Origin: Clostridiaceae bacterium
GTDB taxonomy: Bacteria > Bacillota > Clostridia > Oscillospirales > Acutalibacteraceae
DNA length: 53,020 nucleotides
Direction of reading: 5' to 3'
Assembly: GCA_016282855.1 (NCBI GenBank)
Contig: JAEELT010000081.1
Location: 1 to 53,020, forward strand
The position numbers and the translations under genes were made by a program. Below the pieces are notes generated by a model that was given only the letters and a program-made list of their open reading frames with translations, searched no databases and was not told the origin of the DNA. Positions 35,740 to 44,916 of this stretch are shown in pieces (the stretch's first letter is position 1; every line of letters starts with the position of its first letter).

Positions 35740-36426
35740 ATGGAAAGCTTCAGACAGGCCTTTGAACTGCTTTTTCCGCCTGACAGAGAGCTCCTGCAGA
35801 TAATCGGAGTCACGCTGAGGATGTCTTTTTTCAGCACGGTGATTTCCTGCCTTATCGGCCTGCCTATCGGCGCGCTTATCGGCTCGAAGTCCTTCCGCGG
35901 AAAATCATTTATAAATAAGCTGATACACACTCTTATGGGCTTGCCTCCGGTGGTGGCAGGTCTGATTGTGTATTCGCTTTTTACTCATTACGGTCCGCTC
36001 GGCAAGCTCAATATGCTCTTTACCGTCAGAGTAATGGTTGTGGCTCAGGTAATGCTTATAACGCCTGTTGTAATCGGCCTGACATCATCATTTATCGAAA
36101 GCGCTTCTAAACCTGTTATAGAAACTGCGCGTGGGCTCGGCTTTTCCGGCTACAAAACAGCGCGTCTCTGTATTGGCGAGGGGCGCTCATCGCTTTTTTC
36201 CGTAGTACTGAATGCTTTCGGACGCTCAATTGCAGAAGTCGGCGCGGTCAGCATTGTCGGCGGAAATATCCAATGGAAAACAAGGGTTATGACTACTGCC
36301 ATAATGCTTGAAACAAATAAAGGTAAATTCTCATTCGCGCTTGCTCTTGGCATAATTCTTCTGATTATCGCATTCATTGTAAACGCTCTTGCCTCTTTTA
36401 TTGTAAAGGAGGTCAGAGATGATTGA
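35740..36426 (+). CDS. tupB: Tungstate ABC transporter permease TupB
   Basis: A 228-aa integral membrane permease with about five transmembrane segments. The EAA-type cytoplasmic loop is visible in ARGLGFSGYKTARLCIGEGRSS, which docks the ATPase. It follows tupA by 5 nt and overlaps tupC by 8 nt. Family size and order (A-B-C) match TupB. Confidence 0.93.
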   Translation: MESFRQAFELLFPPDRELLQIIGVTLRMSFFSTVISCLIGLPIGALIGSKSFRGKSFINKLIHTLMGLPPVVAGLIVYSLFTHYGPLGKLNMLFTVRVMVVAQVMLITPVVIGLTSSFIESASKPVIETARGLGFSGYKTARLCIGEGRSSLFSVVLNAFGRSIAEVGAVSIVGGNIQWKTRVMTTAIMLETNKGKFSFALALGIILLIIAFIVNALASFIVKEVRDD

Positions 36427-37072
36427 GATAAATAATCTTAAAAAATGTTACGGCGAAAGAACAGTCCTGGATATTCCTTCATTAACCATCAATGACGGCG
36501 AAATGCTTGCTGTTGCCGGGGCAAACGGAAGCGGAAAAACCACACTTTTGAAAATACTCGGCGGGATAATAAAAACAAGCGAAGGAAGTTTTGTGGTTCC
36601 TGAAAAAATTCTTTATATGCCTCAGAATTCCTACGCTTTTCATGGAGATTTGATTAAGAATATACTTATTGGCGGAGCTGACCGGAGCAGAGCATTCGAA
36701 ATGCTCGATAAACTTGAGCTCACTCATCTCGCGAAAAAGAAAGCAAAATCACTTTCGGGCGGTGAGCTTCAGCGGCTTTCGCTCTGCCGTGTGCTGTCAA
36801 AAAGCTGTGATTTGTTGCTTCTTGACGAGCCTACATCTGCTTGCGATGCGACAGGTGCGGAGCTTGTAATAAAAGTTGTCACTGAATATAAAGAAAAAAC
36901 GGGTTGTACGGTAATTATCAGCACTCATTCACCGCTGCTGGCTATGAACGCATCGGAAAGGCTCATTATTCTCAACAGCGGAAAAATAGATGCTGACGGC
37001 TCCCCCGAAGAAACGCTCGCACATCCCGGCAGTCAGTGGGCAAAAAGTTTTGTTGCGGGGTGGAAGATATAA
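36419..37072 (+). CDS. tupC: Tungstate ABC transporter ATP-binding protein TupC
   Basis: A 217-aa ABC ATPase energising TupB. It shows Walker A GANGSGKTT (about 34-42), signature LSGGELQRLS, Walker B LLLLDEPTSACD and the switch histidine in STHSP. It is short, without the C-terminal oxyanion-sensing domain of ModC. GGAGGTCAGAG precedes the ATG inside the end of tupB; its stop overlaps the moeA start (TAATG). Confidence 0.93.
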   Translation: MIEINNLKKCYGERTVLDIPSLTINDGEMLAVAGANGSGKTTLLKILGGIIKTSEGSFVVPEKILYMPQNSYAFHGDLIKNILIGGADRSRAFEMLDKLELTHLAKKKAKSLSGGELQRLSLCRVLSKSCDLLLLDEPTSACDATGAELVIKVVTEYKEKTGCTVIISTHSPLLAMNASERLIILNSGKIDADGSPEETLAHPGSQWAKSFVAGWKI

Positions 37073-38268
37073 TGCTTAATGTGCTCAGCAGAGAAGAAGC
37101 TGTTTCGCTCATTAAAGAGAAAACGGCCCAACTGAAATATAAAACGGAAAAATTGAATATCAGAGATTGCGTCGGCAGGGTTTTAGCCGAGGATATCGTT
37201 TCTGTTGAGAACGTTCCATCCTTCAACAGATCAACGGTTGACGGTTACGCAGTCTGTGCCGCCGACACTTTCGGCGCCGGAGATTCAGTCCCCTCTCAAC
37301 TGGAAATAACCGGCGAGATTCTTATGGGAGAAAGCGCGGATTTCAGATTAAAACGCGGTCAATGCGTAAAAATCTCTACAGGAGGTATGATGCCTGCCGG
37401 AGCTGATGCCGCTGTTATGGTAGAGCACACCGACTGCGACGGCAGCCTTTGCCTTATTTATAAATCTGTTGCTCCCGGTGAAAATGTAACTTTAAAAGGT
37501 GATGATATTTGCGAAGGCGAAACCGCTCTGAAAACAGGCTGTATTATTTCTTCACCCCAGACCGGAGTTCTCGCTGCGCTCGGCATAAATGAGTTAAATT
37601 TTTTTAAAAGACCCTTGGTAACGGTTATTTCAACCGGTGATGAGATTGTCAACGGAAAACCCCAACCGGGTCAGATTAGAGACATCAATTCCTACCTTCT
37701 TTGCGCCGCGCTGAACGAATACGGCTGTAACGCCTTTGATTACGGCTCTGTACCTGACATAAGAGAAAGCGTTGAAAAAGCAATAAAAGAGTGTGTCGTA
37801 AAATCAGATGCAGTAATCATATCCGGCGGTTCATCTGCAGGGTCAAGAGATATGACTGTTGATATAATCAACTCTCTCGGCAAAGCTTATTTTCACGGAA
37901 TTGCCATGAAGCCCGGCAAGCCCACAATTTTCGGAATGATTGAAGGCAAGCCTGTTTTCGGTCTTCCGGGGCATCCGCTCGCTGCATATTTTGTGTTCAG
38001 GCTTATTGTTACGGAATATATCAGATCCGTCTTGAAAATGTCGCCTGAAAAGCCTGCCGGAATCGGTATTCTTTCGGAAAACATTCCGTCTAACCACGGC
38101 AGAGAGGAATTCATCTGCATAAAAAAAGGTGAAAACGGCAGACTTATTCCCGTACATACTAAATCGGGCATTATTTCAGTTCTTTCCGTTTCGGAAGGTT
38201 TTATAAAAATTCCGCGGGATAAAGAAGGACTCGCCGCAGGAGAAACCGCTGAGGTATATAAACTATGA
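37072..38268 (+). CDS. moeA: Molybdopterin molybdenumtransferase MoeA (metal insertion)
   Basis: A 398-aa MoeA that inserts molybdate or tungstate into adenylated molybdopterin. Landmarks are PSFNRSTVDGYAV, ISTGGMMPAGADAAVMVEHT, VISTGDEIV, IISGGSSAGSRDMTVD and GKPVFGLPGHPLAAY. ATG 37072 overlaps the tupC stop; earlier in-frame starts lie deep inside tupC. The operon contains two MoeA homologues, possibly one for each metal or pathway step. Confidence 0.94.
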   Translation: MLNVLSREEAVSLIKEKTAQLKYKTEKLNIRDCVGRVLAEDIVSVENVPSFNRSTVDGYAVCAADTFGAGDSVPSQLEITGEILMGESADFRLKRGQCVKISTGGMMPAGADAAVMVEHTDCDGSLCLIYKSVAPGENVTLKGDDICEGETALKTGCIISSPQTGVLAALGINELNFFKRPLVTVISTGDEIVNGKPQPGQIRDINSYLLCAALNEYGCNAFDYGSVPDIRESVEKAIKECVVKSDAVIISGGSSAGSRDMTVDIINSLGKAYFHGIAMKPGKPTIFGMIEGKPVFGLPGHPLAAYFVFRLIVTEYIRSVLKMSPEKPAGIGILSENIPSNHGREEFICIKKGENGRLIPVHTKSGIISVLSVSEGFIKIPRDKEGLAAGETAEVYKL

Positions 38269-40142
38269 AGCACAAATATCTTAACAATATTCCTCTGGAC
38301 GAGGCAAAAAGAACATATTATGAGCATCTTAAAAACGCCGGCTTCGGCTGCTCATCTGAAACAGTTGCTGTTACCGGCGCTTGCGGCAGGATCATTAAAA
38401 ATGCATCTTACGCGGTAATATGCTCGCCTCATTATAACGCGAGCGCTATGGACGGAATTGCGGTTGATTCGCGTATCACCTTCGGAGCGAGCGAAAAAAC
38501 GCCTGTAACTTTAGAGCCTGCCGATTATACGGTTGTTGACACAGGCGACCCGATACCTGATGACTGTGACGCCGTGATAATGGTAGAAGATTTAATAGAA
38601 ACAGGTGAAAACAAGCTTCAGATTATTTCAGCTGTATCTCCCTGGCAGAATGTTCGTCAGGTCGGCGAAGATATATGCATGGGTGATATGATTGCCCCTT
38701 CGGGAACCGAACTTACCGCTTCGCTTTGCGGAGCTCTTCTCGCAGGCGGAATAACTGAAGTTGAGGTTATAAAAAAACCGCTTGTGGGAATAATTCCTAC
38801 AGGTGATGAAATAGTTGCTCCCACAAGTGCCCCCAAAAAGGGCGATATAATCGAATTTAACTCGACTGTTTTTACGGGAATGCTTGATAAATTTAAGGCT
38901 GATTCAAAAATTTATCCGATTACTCCCGATAACAAAGAGCTTTTAAATATTGCCGTTAAAACAGCACTCTCTGAGTGTGACATTGTACTTGTTTCCGCAG
39001 GTTCTTCGGCAGGCAGAGATGATTACACAAGCGATATTATCTCCTCTCTCGGAACGGTTCTCGTTCACGGAATTGCCATTAAGCCCGGCAAACCCGCTGT
39101 TCTCGGTGAGGCAAAAGGTAAGCCGATTATAGGCATACCGGGATATCCTGTTTCTGCAATAGTAATTATGGATGAAATTGTCGGAGATGTTATTTCGGTT
39201 TATTACGGTAAAGAGCGTGCAAACGGTGAAACGGTGAAAGCCGTTCTTTCTAAAAAGATCGTCTCTTCCCTGAAATACAATGAATTCATCAGAGTCTCTC
39301 TCGGCAGAATCGGCGGCAAAATCTCCGCTTCTCCCCTTTCAAGAGGAGCCGGGGTAATAACAAGCTTTACAAAAGCGGACGGAATCTTACAGATACCTCA
39401 GAACTGCGAAGGAATAGAAGCGGGAAAAGAAGTTGAGATTCATCTTAGCCGACCCCTTTGTGAGATTGAAAAAACACTTATTATTACAGGCAGTCATGAT
39501 CCGCTTATAGATGAGGTGACGGATATTCTTTCCAAAAAAGGCTTTCCGTTCAGAGTGTGCTCTACCCACGCAGGAAGCATGGGTGCAATATATGCTGTTC
39601 GAGACGGGTTGGCTCATATGGGCGGTATCCATCTGCTCGATACAGAAACAGGCGAATACAACACGTCATATATTGATAAATACATTCCTTCCGAAAATGC
39701 AACGGCAGTCAGAGGAGTTGGCAGGGTTCAGGGCCTGATGGTAAAAAAAGGCAATCCGCTCGGCATAAAGGAGTTCTCAGATATTACTGATGTTCGCTAT
39801 GTCAACCGTCAGCGTGGCTCAGGCACAAGAATTCTCTGCGATTACCTGCTTGAAAAAAACGGGATTTCTCCCGAAGAGATAAACGGCTACGGTAACGAAG
39901 AGTTCACTCACACCGCAGTAGCGGCTCTAATTGCAGCCGGAAATGCAGACGCAGGTCTCGGAATATACTCCGCCGCCAAAATGTACGGTCTTGATTTTAT
40001 ACCTGTTTGTAACGAAAAGTATGAATTTCTTATAGGCAAAGAGTATCTTGAAGATCCAATGGTGAAGGCCTTTCTTGAAGTGCTGTATTCAGAAAAATTC
40101 AAAGCCCGTCTTGAAGAGATGGGAGGATATACGGAGGCGTGA
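38265..40142 (+). CDS. MoeA fused to a periplasmic-binding-protein-like domain
   Basis: A 625-aa fusion. Residues 1 to about 400 are a second MoeA (SAMDGIAVDS, DTGDPIPDDCDAVIMVED, PTGDEIV, VSAGSSAGRDDYT, GKPIIGIPGYPVSA). Residues about 405-625 are a PBP-like domain of the COG1910/ModA-related type (ITGSHDPLIDEVTDI, HAGSMGAIYAVRDGLAHMGGIH, YVNRQRGSGTRILCDYLL). There is no signal peptide, so the binding domain is cytoplasmic and may sense or present the oxyanion or a small ligand. This fusion is widespread in anaerobes. The start overlaps moeA by 4 nt (ATGA). Confidence 0.93.
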   Translation: MKHKYLNNIPLDEAKRTYYEHLKNAGFGCSSETVAVTGACGRIIKNASYAVICSPHYNASAMDGIAVDSRITFGASEKTPVTLEPADYTVVDTGDPIPDDCDAVIMVEDLIETGENKLQIISAVSPWQNVRQVGEDICMGDMIAPSGTELTASLCGALLAGGITEVEVIKKPLVGIIPTGDEIVAPTSAPKKGDIIEFNSTVFTGMLDKFKADSKIYPITPDNKELLNIAVKTALSECDIVLVSAGSSAGRDDYTSDIISSLGTVLVHGIAIKPGKPAVLGEAKGKPIIGIPGYPVSAIVIMDEIVGDVISVYYGKERANGETVKAVLSKKIVSSLKYNEFIRVSLGRIGGKISASPLSRGAGVITSFTKADGILQIPQNCEGIEAGKEVEIHLSRPLCEIEKTLIITGSHDPLIDEVTDILSKKGFPFRVCSTHAGSMGAIYAVRDGLAHMGGIHLLDTETGEYNTSYIDKYIPSENATAVRGVGRVQGLMVKKGNPLGIKEFSDITDVRYVNRQRGSGTRILCDYLLEKNGISPEEINGYGNEEFTHTAVAALIAAGNADAGLGIYSAAKMYGLDFIPVCNEKYEFLIGKEYLEDPMVKAFLEVLYSEKFKARLEEMGGYTEA

Positions 40143-40143
40143 T

Positions 40144-40611
40144 ATGCTCACTCATATAAATGAAAACGGCGATGCAATAATGGTAGATATAGGTGAAAAA
40201 TCTGTCACTCAGCGTACGGCGTCCGCCTACGCGAGAATCAGAATGAAACCGCAGGCACTTGATGCCCTTCTGAATGCTGACCTGAAAAAAGGTGACGGAC
40301 TTGCAGCCGCAAGGATAGCAGGAATAATGGGAGCTAAAAAGACAAGTGAGCTTATTCCTCTGTGCCACAATATTCCGATAGATAAGATAACCGTTGATTT
40401 TGAAAAGGAGAGCGATACTGCTCTCGGCATATATGTCAGTGCCAAATGCAATTATAAAACAGGCATCGAAATGGAAGCCGTAACCGGTGCATCCATAGCC
40501 GCGCTGACAATATATGATATGTGCAAGGCTATGGGCAAGGATATGGTTATTGAGGAAATTAAACTGCTCGAAAAGACGGGCGGAAAGAGCGATTACCGCA
40601 ATGAAGGATAA
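40144..40611 (+). CDS. moaC: Cyclic pyranopterin monophosphate synthase MoaC
   Basis: A 155-aa enzyme that with MoaA converts GTP to cyclic pyranopterin monophosphate. Typical features are MVDIGEKSVTQRTASAYA, KTSELIPLCHNIPIDK and TGIEMEAVTGASIAALTIYDMCKAMGKDM (in part). The start is ATG 40144 with GGAGGCGTGAT ahead; a longer frame from 40075 lies inside the previous gene and has no site. MoaA starts 11 nt before its stop. Confidence 0.96.
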   Translation: MLTHINENGDAIMVDIGEKSVTQRTASAYARIRMKPQALDALLNADLKKGDGLAAARIAGIMGAKKTSELIPLCHNIPIDKITVDFEKESDTALGIYVSAKCNYKTGIEMEAVTGASIAALTIYDMCKAMGKDMVIEEIKLLEKTGGKSDYRNEG

Positions 40612-41536
40612 TTTCGGAAGAGAAATTTCATATCTGCGGGTTTCCGTTACCCAGCGCTGCAATCTTAACTGTGTTTATTGCGGCAAGATTGAGTGCGCAA
40701 AAAAGGATTCCGAGCTCTCACCGGAAATTATTGAAAAGCTTGTAAGAGCCTTTGCAAAATGCGGGATAAACAAAGTAAGAATCACCGGCGGGGAGCCGCT
40801 TGTAAGAAAAGACATCTGTGAAATCATAGGCAGAACACGCGAAATTGAAGGCATTGAAACAATCGGTATAACAACAAACGGAGTATATCTTTCCGAATAC
40901 GCCAATGAAATGAAAAAAGCCGGTCTTGACAGCGTCAACATCAGTCTTGACAGCACAGACGGCAGCACATACCGCCACCTCACCGGATCGGATGTTCTCA
41001 CAAAAGTTCTTGAAGGAATTGACGCGGCGGAAAGAGCGGGCCTGGCTCCATTAAAAATAAATGCTGTTCTGATGAAAGGCGTAAACAGCGACGGAGCCGG
41101 TGAACTGATAAACATTGCCAGAAACAGAAAAATCGACGTACGATTCATTGAACTGATGCCCTTTTCTGACGATGGAGAAGATTCATCTCTGATTGTTACG
41201 GGTGATGAAATACTCAGGGAATTTTCTTTTCTGAAACCTATGCAATCGGAAGAAGGCACGGCAAAGTATTATTCGGCACAGGGATTCAAAGGCAGAATAG
41301 GGCTGATTAACCCGATAACTCACAAATTCTGTTCCGATTGTAACAGAATACGTCTGCTGTCAGACGGCAAAGTTAAGCCCTGCCTCGGATATGATACAGT
41401 TTATGATATTATGCAATACATTGATTGTGAAAGCAGTCTTATCGAAGAAATAAAAAAAATTATTATGAATAAACCTTCAGGTCACAGCTTTGAAAGCGAA
41501 AGTGCCGGTCACGGCCTGAATAAAACAGGAGGATAA
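40601..41536 (+). CDS. moaA: GTP 3',8-cyclase MoaA (radical SAM)
   Basis: A 311-aa radical SAM enzyme for the first step of molybdopterin synthesis. The N-terminal cluster is C20/C24/C27 (CNLNCVYC); the C-terminal GTP-binding cluster is CSDCNRIRLLSDGKVKPC; the essential C-terminal Gly-Gly is present (NKTGG). ITGGEPLVRKD and TTNGVYL are standard. ATG 40601 is chosen because the family begins here (FGREISYLRVSVTQRC). It overlaps moaC by 11 nt. Confidence 0.96.
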   Translation: MKDNFGREISYLRVSVTQRCNLNCVYCGKIECAKKDSELSPEIIEKLVRAFAKCGINKVRITGGEPLVRKDICEIIGRTREIEGIETIGITTNGVYLSEYANEMKKAGLDSVNISLDSTDGSTYRHLTGSDVLTKVLEGIDAAERAGLAPLKINAVLMKGVNSDGAGELINIARNRKIDVRFIELMPFSDDGEDSSLIVTGDEILREFSFLKPMQSEEGTAKYYSAQGFKGRIGLINPITHKFCSDCNRIRLLSDGKVKPCLGYDTVYDIMQYIDCESSLIEEIKKIIMNKPSGHSFESESAGHGLNKTGG

Positions 41537-41537
41537 A

Positions 41538-41972
41538 ATGGCAAGAGTAGTAGCTATAAATATCAGTGAGAAGAAGAAAACGCCAAAAAAATCAATTCCC
41601 GAAGGCAAGCTTATAAAAGATTTCGGGTTTGAAGGTGACGCTCACGCGGGTAAATGGCACCGCCAGGTAAGCCTGCTTGCGAAAGAGAGCATAGAAAAAG
41701 CTCAGGGAATGCGCACAGACGGTCTGTGTCACGGAATGTTTGCGGAGAATATAACCACAGAAGGAATAGAACTTTACACGCTCCCCATAGGCACAAAGCT
41801 TAAAATCGGCGATGAGGCACTGATTGAAGTGACTCAGATAGGCAAGGAATGCCACGACGGCTGTGCTATAAGAGAGCTTGTAGGGCAGTGCATAATGCCT
41901 AAGGAAGGCATATTCGGCGTAGTCCTTGAGGGCGGCACAGTAAAAGAAAATGACGAAATAACTGTATTATAG
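41538..41972 (+). CDS. MOSC-domain protein
   Basis: A 144-aa single MOSC domain (C-terminal domain of molybdenum-cofactor sulfurases; beta-barrel). Visible features are FGFEGDAHAGKWHRQVSLLA, FAENITTEGIEL, LKIGDEALIEVTQIGKEC and the conserved cysteine(s) in GKECHDGCAI. MOSC proteins bind or transfer sulfur or handle the finished cofactor; this one may sulfurate or chaperone the pterin. It starts 1 nt after the moaA stop, preceded by GGAGG in the moaA Gly-Gly region. Confidence 0.92.
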   Translation: MARVVAINISEKKKTPKKSIPEGKLIKDFGFEGDAHAGKWHRQVSLLAKESIEKAQGMRTDGLCHGMFAENITTEGIELYTLPIGTKLKIGDEALIEVTQIGKECHDGCAIRELVGQCIMPKEGIFGVVLEGGTVKENDEITVL

Positions 41973-42009
41973 TTTTAAGGCATATTTCTTAATGAAAGGA
42001 GTGAAGCAA

Positions 42010-43023
42010 ATGGAGAGGGCCAAATTCAGCGGCAGACTTTCTTTGCCCGTAACTGTTCTGCTTTTGGTTTTACCGTTTGCGACCGTTTTTGCTTCACTGT
42101 TTTTCGGCAGATACCACCTTTCATTAAACGAAGTAATATTGTCTGTTTTCGGTTCGGACAGTATTCCTCTTACTTCACGAGTAACCGTTTTACAGCTCAG
42201 GCTTCCGAGAGCGATTGCCGCAGCTTTCGTCGGCGCGTCCCTCGCAGTATCAGGCGCCGCGTTCCAAAGCGTATTTCGCAACCCGCTTGTAAACTCCGGT
42301 ATTCTTGGAGTGTCAAATGGAGCAGGCTTCGGCGCTTGTCTGGCGATTGTATTTTTCGGCGGCGGTGTATTCACTTATATTTTCTCATTTGTGTTTGCAG
42401 TAGCGGCAGTTGTTCTGAGCTGTTTTGCCGGAAGAGTTTCACGCGTAACCACCTCTGTTACAATGATACTCGGCGGTGTTATAGTAGGTGCTTTTTTCAG
42501 CGCTCTTGTTTCTATTATGAAATTTGTCGCCGATCCCTACAGCCAGCTTCCTTCCATAACTTTCTGGTTTATGGGCAGCTTTGCTTCTGTTAACTATTCT
42601 CATCTTTACGCCGCATTACCGATGAGTATAGGTATGCTTATGATTTTTCTTTCCCGATGGAAGCTCAATGTGCTGTCAATGGGTGAAAGAGAGGCCTCTT
42701 CGCTGGGCGTTGACGTGCGTAAAGCTCAGATTTTGATTATCGGCGGAGCAACTCTCTGCACAGCCTCTGCAGTTTGTATAAGCGGCACAATCGGCTGGGT
42801 AGGTCTGGTTATTCCGCATATCGGTCGAATGATAACAGGAAACAGTAATCAGAAGCTCATACCTGTCAGCATATCTCTCGGATCATCTTTCATGGTAATT
42901 ATGGACCTGCTCTCTCGCACTCTGACGGGCTCTGAAATACCGATTGGTATTCTCTGCGCGCTTATAGGCACACCTTTCTTCGTTTATCTTCTCAAAAAGA
43001 CGAAGGGAGGGTTCAGAGCGTGA
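42010..43023 (+). CDS. BtuC/FecCD-family ABC permease
   Basis: A 337-aa type II importer permease with about 9-10 transmembrane helices. FecCD hallmarks include RLPRAIAAAFVGASLAVSGAAFQ, RNPLVNSGILGVSNGAGFG and GTIGWVGLVIPHIGRMITG. The family imports cobalamin, siderophores and haem, and also molybdate/tungstate (Haemophilus MolB). The location at the end of a cofactor operon favours an oxyanion. ATG 42010 is used because AAGGAG is 8 nt upstream. It overlaps the ATPase gene by 4 nt. Confidence 0.9.
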   Translation: MERAKFSGRLSLPVTVLLLVLPFATVFASLFFGRYHLSLNEVILSVFGSDSIPLTSRVTVLQLRLPRAIAAAFVGASLAVSGAAFQSVFRNPLVNSGILGVSNGAGFGACLAIVFFGGGVFTYIFSFVFAVAAVVLSCFAGRVSRVTTSVTMILGGVIVGAFFSALVSIMKFVADPYSQLPSITFWFMGSFASVNYSHLYAALPMSIGMLMIFLSRWKLNVLSMGEREASSLGVDVRKAQILIIGGATLCTASAVCISGTIGWVGLVIPHIGRMITGNSNQKLIPVSISLGSSFMVIMDLLSRTLTGSEIPIGILCALIGTPFFVYLLKKTKGGFRA

Positions 43024-43829
43024 TTTTACAGATTGATAATCTTTCATTTTCATATGATAATACTCCCCTGATTTCCGGATTGTCTCTTTCTGCGGATAAA
43101 GGTGAAATAGTTAGTCTGCTCGGCCCTAACGGCAGTGGAAAAACGACTTTGCTTGACTGCATACTCGGTTTTCACAAAAATATTTCAGGAAATGTTAAAG
43201 TTTGCGATAAGGATGTACTTTCTCTTTCGCGCCCGGAGCTCGCAAAGCTTGTTTCGTATGTTCCTCAGACTCACACGCCTGTCTTCCCCTACACAGTCAG
43301 GGAAATCGTTCTTATGGGCAGAACGGCTCAGTCCGGGCTTCTCGGCGCCCCCGGCAAAGAAGACTTTGAAAAATGTGATTTCGCTATTGCCCGTATCGGT
43401 ATAGGGCATTTTGCCGATAAACCATACACATCGTTGTCCGGCGGAGAGCGAAAGCTTGTTCTTCTTGCTCGCGCTCTGGCTCAGAAGGCCCCGCTGATTG
43501 TGCTTGACGAGCCTACAAGCTCCCTTGATTTTAAAAATGAGTTACTGTTTCTTGAAATTCTGACAGATCTTGTACGCAGCGACGGAATATCCGCTGTAAT
43601 GGCAACCCATGATTTACAGCACCCGCTCTATTTTGAATCGCAGGGTATAAAAACAAAGGCCGTTATGCTTTGCAAAAACAGCCGTATCAGAACCGGGTGC
43701 CCGGGTAAAATCATCACAGCTGAAACGCTTCTTGATGTGTACGGCGTCATAGCTTCGATTCAGGAAATAAAGTGCGAAGACGGAAGAGTCTTAAAAACCA
43801 TTGCCGTTCTCGGAAATAAGATAAAATAA
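43020..43829 (+). CDS. ABC transporter ATP-binding protein (FecE/BtuD type)
   Basis: A 269-aa ATPase with Walker A GPNGSGKTT, Q-loop YVPQTH, signature LSGGERKLVLLARALAQ, Walker B LIVLDEPTSSLD and switch histidine ATHDLQHP. It starts at GTG 43020 overlapping the permease stop (GTGA). It pairs with the FecCD permease before it and the binding lipoprotein after it. Confidence 0.93.
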   Translation: MILQIDNLSFSYDNTPLISGLSLSADKGEIVSLLGPNGSGKTTLLDCILGFHKNISGNVKVCDKDVLSLSRPELAKLVSYVPQTHTPVFPYTVREIVLMGRTAQSGLLGAPGKEDFEKCDFAIARIGIGHFADKPYTSLSGGERKLVLLARALAQKAPLIVLDEPTSSLDFKNELLFLEILTDLVRSDGISAVMATHDLQHPLYFESQGIKTKAVMLCKNSRIRTGCPGKIITAETLLDVYGVIASIQEIKCEDGRVLKTIAVLGNKIK

Positions 43830-43839
43830 GGAGATTATT

Positions 43840-44916
43840 ATGAAACGATTTGCGGCGCTTGCTTTGGCTCTTTTTATTCCCTTCGCTTCACTTTGCGCCT
43901 GCACCGTAAAACCGGTTCAGACAAAAGGAAGTATCACTGTAAAGGATTCTGTAGGCAGAGAAGTTTCAGTTCCCGATAATCCTCAATCAATCTGCACCCT
44001 TTGCCCCTTTTCGGGTCCTGTAATTGTGATGCTCGGTCTTGGCGAAAGAATAACATCATTTACAAATAATGCTGCCAGAAGCAAGCTCCTGATGCAGATT
44101 TGCCCTTCACTGTCAAATGCCGCGGTAGTCAAAAACAGCGGGTCTGTAAATGCAGAAGAGATTCTTGCAAGGAATACTGACCTGATTATAATTAATTCCG
44201 GAGTATATTACAGCGACACAGAACGCAAAAAAATCGAAGCAATCGGGAAACCCTTTATTGTGATAGATTATGACACGATAGACGATCAGCTGAAAGCAGT
44301 TGAAATACTCGGAAAGGCTCTTGAAAGAGAGAAAAAAGCGAATGAATACATCTCTTATTTCAAATCGGTGACAGAAAAAGCTAAACAGATTGCAAAGGGA
44401 ACCGATATCAGGCTTTATCACTCGGTAAACGAGGCAGTACGTACAGATTATAAAGGCAGTTACTGCGCAGAATGGATTGCTCTGACAGGCGCTGAAAATG
44501 TATCTTTGATGGACTCCGGCCTTAGTATAGAAGGAGATAAAGCTTATACGACTCTTGAACAGATTTATGTATGGAATCCTGACATAATTATCTGCAATGA
44601 ATCAATGGTTGATGATTATATTCTAAGCGATCCAAAATGGAAGGGTCTGTCTTGTGTTCAGAGCAAACAGGTTTATCAGATTCCTATAGGTATAACCAGA
44701 TGGGGGCACCCTTCAAGTTTTGAAACACCTCTTGCGATATTATGGCTTCTGAATCTTCTTTATCCCGACACTTCAGAAATCGATATGAATTATGAAATAA
44801 TAGATTTTTACAAGAAATTCTTTGATTATACAATCTCAAACGAGTGGCTCGAAGCTATTATTGACGGTTCGGAAATGCGTGAGCCCAGAACTGGAAACAG
44901 GGAGGATGCCGCATGA
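43840..44916 (+). CDS. ABC transporter substrate-binding lipoprotein (BtuF/MolA type)
   Basis: A 358-aa lipoprotein with lipobox LCAC (C21), then a PF01497-type periplasmic-binding fold starting ITVKDSVGREVSVPDNPQSI. It has the rigid helix between lobes (about residue 155-185) and WGHPSSFETPLAILWL near 290. The family covers siderophore, haem, B12 and, in MolA, molybdate/tungstate binding proteins. The ligand cannot be read from sequence; cofactor genes upstream make an oxyanion the best guess. GGAG precedes ATG 43840; it overlaps the next gene by 4 nt. Confidence 0.88.
   Translation: MKRFAALALALFIPFASLCACTVKPVQTKGSITVKDSVGREVSVPDNPQSICTLCPFSGPVIVMLGLGERITSFTNNAARSKLLMQICPSLSNAAVVKNSGSVNAEEILARNTDLIIINSGVYYSDTERKKIEAIGKPFIVIDYDTIDDQLKAVEILGKALEREKKANEYISYFKSVTEKAKQIAKGTDIRLYHSVNEAVRTDYKGSYCAEWIALTGAENVSLMDSGLSIEGDKAYTTLEQIYVWNPDIIICNESMVDDYILSDPKWKGLSCVQSKQVYQIPIGITRWGHPSSFETPLAILWLLNLLYPDTSEIDMNYEIIDFYKKFFDYTISNEWLEAIIDGSEMREPRTGNREDAA

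Noticed and set aside
40075-40143. Upstream extension of moaC, and likewise of moaA from 40514
   Set aside because: The extra residues are basic, low-similarity sequence read inside the preceding genes; family N-termini and Shine-Dalgarno sites support 40144 and 40601.
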